From contig JBIKLI010000251.1 in NCBI GenBank assembly GCA_044359885.1, positions 1 through 6,674 of the forward strand: 6,674 bases of DNA. The letters run 5' to 3'. Source of the DNA: CAIOSQ01 sp044359885 (GTDB lineage Bacteria; Pseudomonadota; Alphaproteobacteria; CACIAM-22H2). The translations under genes and the position numbers were made by a program. Position 1 is the first letter of the stretch, and every line of letters starts with the position of its first letter. A model generated the notes under the pieces. It was not told the DNA's origin, made no database searches, and saw only the letters and a program-made list of their open reading frames with translations. Positions 5,727-6,674 of this stretch are shown piece after piece.

Positions 5727-6674
5727 TCAGCCGGCCGAGCCCGCCGGACCGAGGCTGGCCTCGATCGCCTCGAGCCAGCCGGGTGTGCGCATCCGCGCCT
5801 CGACGAGGGCGATGTCCGGGCTCAGGAAACGGTCCTGCTCCAGCGCCGGCACGTCGCCGCGCAGCAGACGGCGGGCGACCGCGGTCCCGCGGCCGAGCGG
5901 AAGGTCCGGCAGGAACTCGATGGCCTGCGCGGCGCAGAGATACTCGATCGCCAGGATGCGCCATGTGTTGGCGATCGCCTGGAGCGCCTTGAGCGCCGCC
6001 GGCGTGCCGAGGCTCAGATGGTCTTCCTGCTGCGCCGAGGTGACGAAATTGTCGGCGACCGCGGGCTGGCCGAGGCGCCGGTTCTCGGCCGCAAGCGACG
6101 CGGCCACGTATTGCACGATCATCAGGCCGGAATTGACCCCGGGCCGGGAGACCAGGAAGGCAGGCAGGCCGCTGGTCGCGGGATTGAGCAGCCGGTCGAT
6201 CCGCCGCTCGGCGATCGACCCGAGTTCCGCCACCGCCAGCGCCGTCAGGTCGGCCGCCATCGCCAGCGACTGGCCGTGCGGATGCGCGTTCGAGATCACG
6301 CGGTATGCCTCCGGCGTGCCGACGACCAGGGGATTGTCGGTGGCGGAGCCGAGCTCGGTCTCGATCTGCCGCCGCGCATGCGCGAGCTGGTCGCGCGTCG
6401 CGCCATGGACCTGCGGGATCGCGCGCAGCGACAGCGCATCCTGGGTGCGGTGGCCCCGGAAGCGCGCGGTCATGGCGCTGCCGGCAAGCAGCGCGCGCAG
6501 CCTGCGGCCCACCGCCATCAGTCCGGCATGCGGCTTCAGCGCCAGCACGGCCTCGTCGAAGGCGTCGGTCTGGCCTTTCAGCGCCTCGAAGGAGAGGGCG
6601 GCCACGATGTCGGCCCAGTCGGCGAGCCGCGCGGCCTCGGTCGCGGCCAGGCAGGACAGGCCGGTGACGCAGCG
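5727..6674 (-). CDS. Histidine/aromatic amino acid ammonia-lyase family protein, C-terminal part
   Basis: The frame is open to the right edge and encodes the last 315 residues of what should be a protein of about 500. The start and the Ala-Ser-Gly triad that forms the MIO prosthetic group lie outside. Family landmarks include AALSFEALKGQ..AFD (6557-6605), TDNP (6330-6341), AMAAD....A.AELGS..ERR, GLPAFL, GVNSG, TSAQQEDHLSLG (QEDH at 6018-6029), LAIEYL, and a C-terminal DRF.SPDI segment. The family eliminates ammonia from histidine, tyrosine or phenylalanine, or isomerises them. The Q-E-D-H stretch is histidase-like, since the Glu is the histidase-specific active-site residue. However, the normally conserved GNFH segment reads AHPHGQ (6270-6287), placing His where the MIO-pocket Asn is expected. 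I therefore do not call it hutH; a lyase or mutase on another amino acid is possible. No other hut gene is visible. The CoxL-like gene follows after 149 bases on the same strand. Confidence 0.88.
   Translation of the reverse strand, partial: RCVTGLSCLAATEAARLADWADIVAALSFEALKGQTDAFDEAVLALKPHAGLMAVGRRLRALLAGSAMTARFRGHRTQDALSLRAIPQVHGATRDQLAHARRQIETELGSATDNPLVVGTPEAYRVISNAHPHGQSLAMAADLTALAVAELGSIAERRIDRLLNPATSGLPAFLVSRPGVNSGLMIVQYVAASLAAENRRLGQPAVADNFVTSAQQEDHLSLGTPAALKALQAIANTWRILAIEYLCAAQAIEFLPDLPLGRGTAVARRLLRGDVPALEQDRFLSPDIALVEARMRTPGWLEAIEASLGPAGSAG

Noticed and set aside
5578..5964. N-terminal extension of the CoxL-like protein to a start at 5964
   Set aside because: The extension overlaps the ammonia-lyase-like coding region and has no similarity to the family N-terminus. 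The ATG at 5577 has a near-perfect Shine-Dalgarno.
6603..6605. GTG at 6605 as the start of the ammonia-lyase-like gene
   Set aside because: The frame is open to the window edge, and the residues before it continue the family alignment. The protein would also lack its catalytic N-terminal half, so this is an internal valine in a gene cut by the window.

Overview
The window is very GC-rich, and codon third positions are dominated by G and C. Together with a twin-arginine-exported protein, a molybdenum hydroxylase, an enolase-superfamily enzyme and a RutE-type reductase, this suggests a metabolically versatile, probably aerobic proteobacterium. An alphaproteobacterium is my best guess. That assignment is inferred from composition and gene content; there is no rRNA, tRNA or phylogenetic marker. 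No mobile element, CRISPR array or RNA gene was recognised.

Layout: (1) 1-91, minus strand, holds the first 30 codons of a Tat-exported protein, probably a solute-binding protein of a transporter. (2) 92-360 is a divergent intergenic region with a possible minus-strand promoter and mutually exclusive GC hairpins ahead of the next gene. (3) 361-1536, plus strand, encodes a mandelate racemase/dehydratase-type enolase-superfamily enzyme, followed 37 bases later by (4) 1574-2158, a RutE-family flavin reductase. (5) These converge on a minus-strand nucleoside hydrolase (2169-3116), with a small hairpin spanning both stop codons. (6) 3117-3285 is a non-coding gap largely made of three consecutive inverted repeats. 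(7) 3286-5577, minus strand, encodes a form-II CoxL-like molybdopterin-binding hydroxylase subunit without its usual partner genes. (8) 5578-5726 is a short gap with a very strong Shine-Dalgarno sequence. (9) 5727-6674, minus strand, is the C-terminal part of a histidine/aromatic amino acid ammonia-lyase-like enzyme that runs off the window edge.

Every complete gene encodes a small-molecule catabolic enzyme, beside a probable uptake component. The set could form a pathway for a heterocyclic or nucleoside-like compound: uptake, N-glycosidic cleavage, Mo-dependent hydroxylation, ammonia elimination, dehydration of a sugar acid and reduction of a semialdehyde. That pathway is inferred from gene content only. 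The individual family assignments are solid, but the substrates are unknown. The most unusual signals are the triple-hairpin gap, the substituted active-site segment in the ammonia-lyase-like protein, the K-x-H motif in the enolase-superfamily protein, and the molybdenum hydroxylase large subunit that stands alone.
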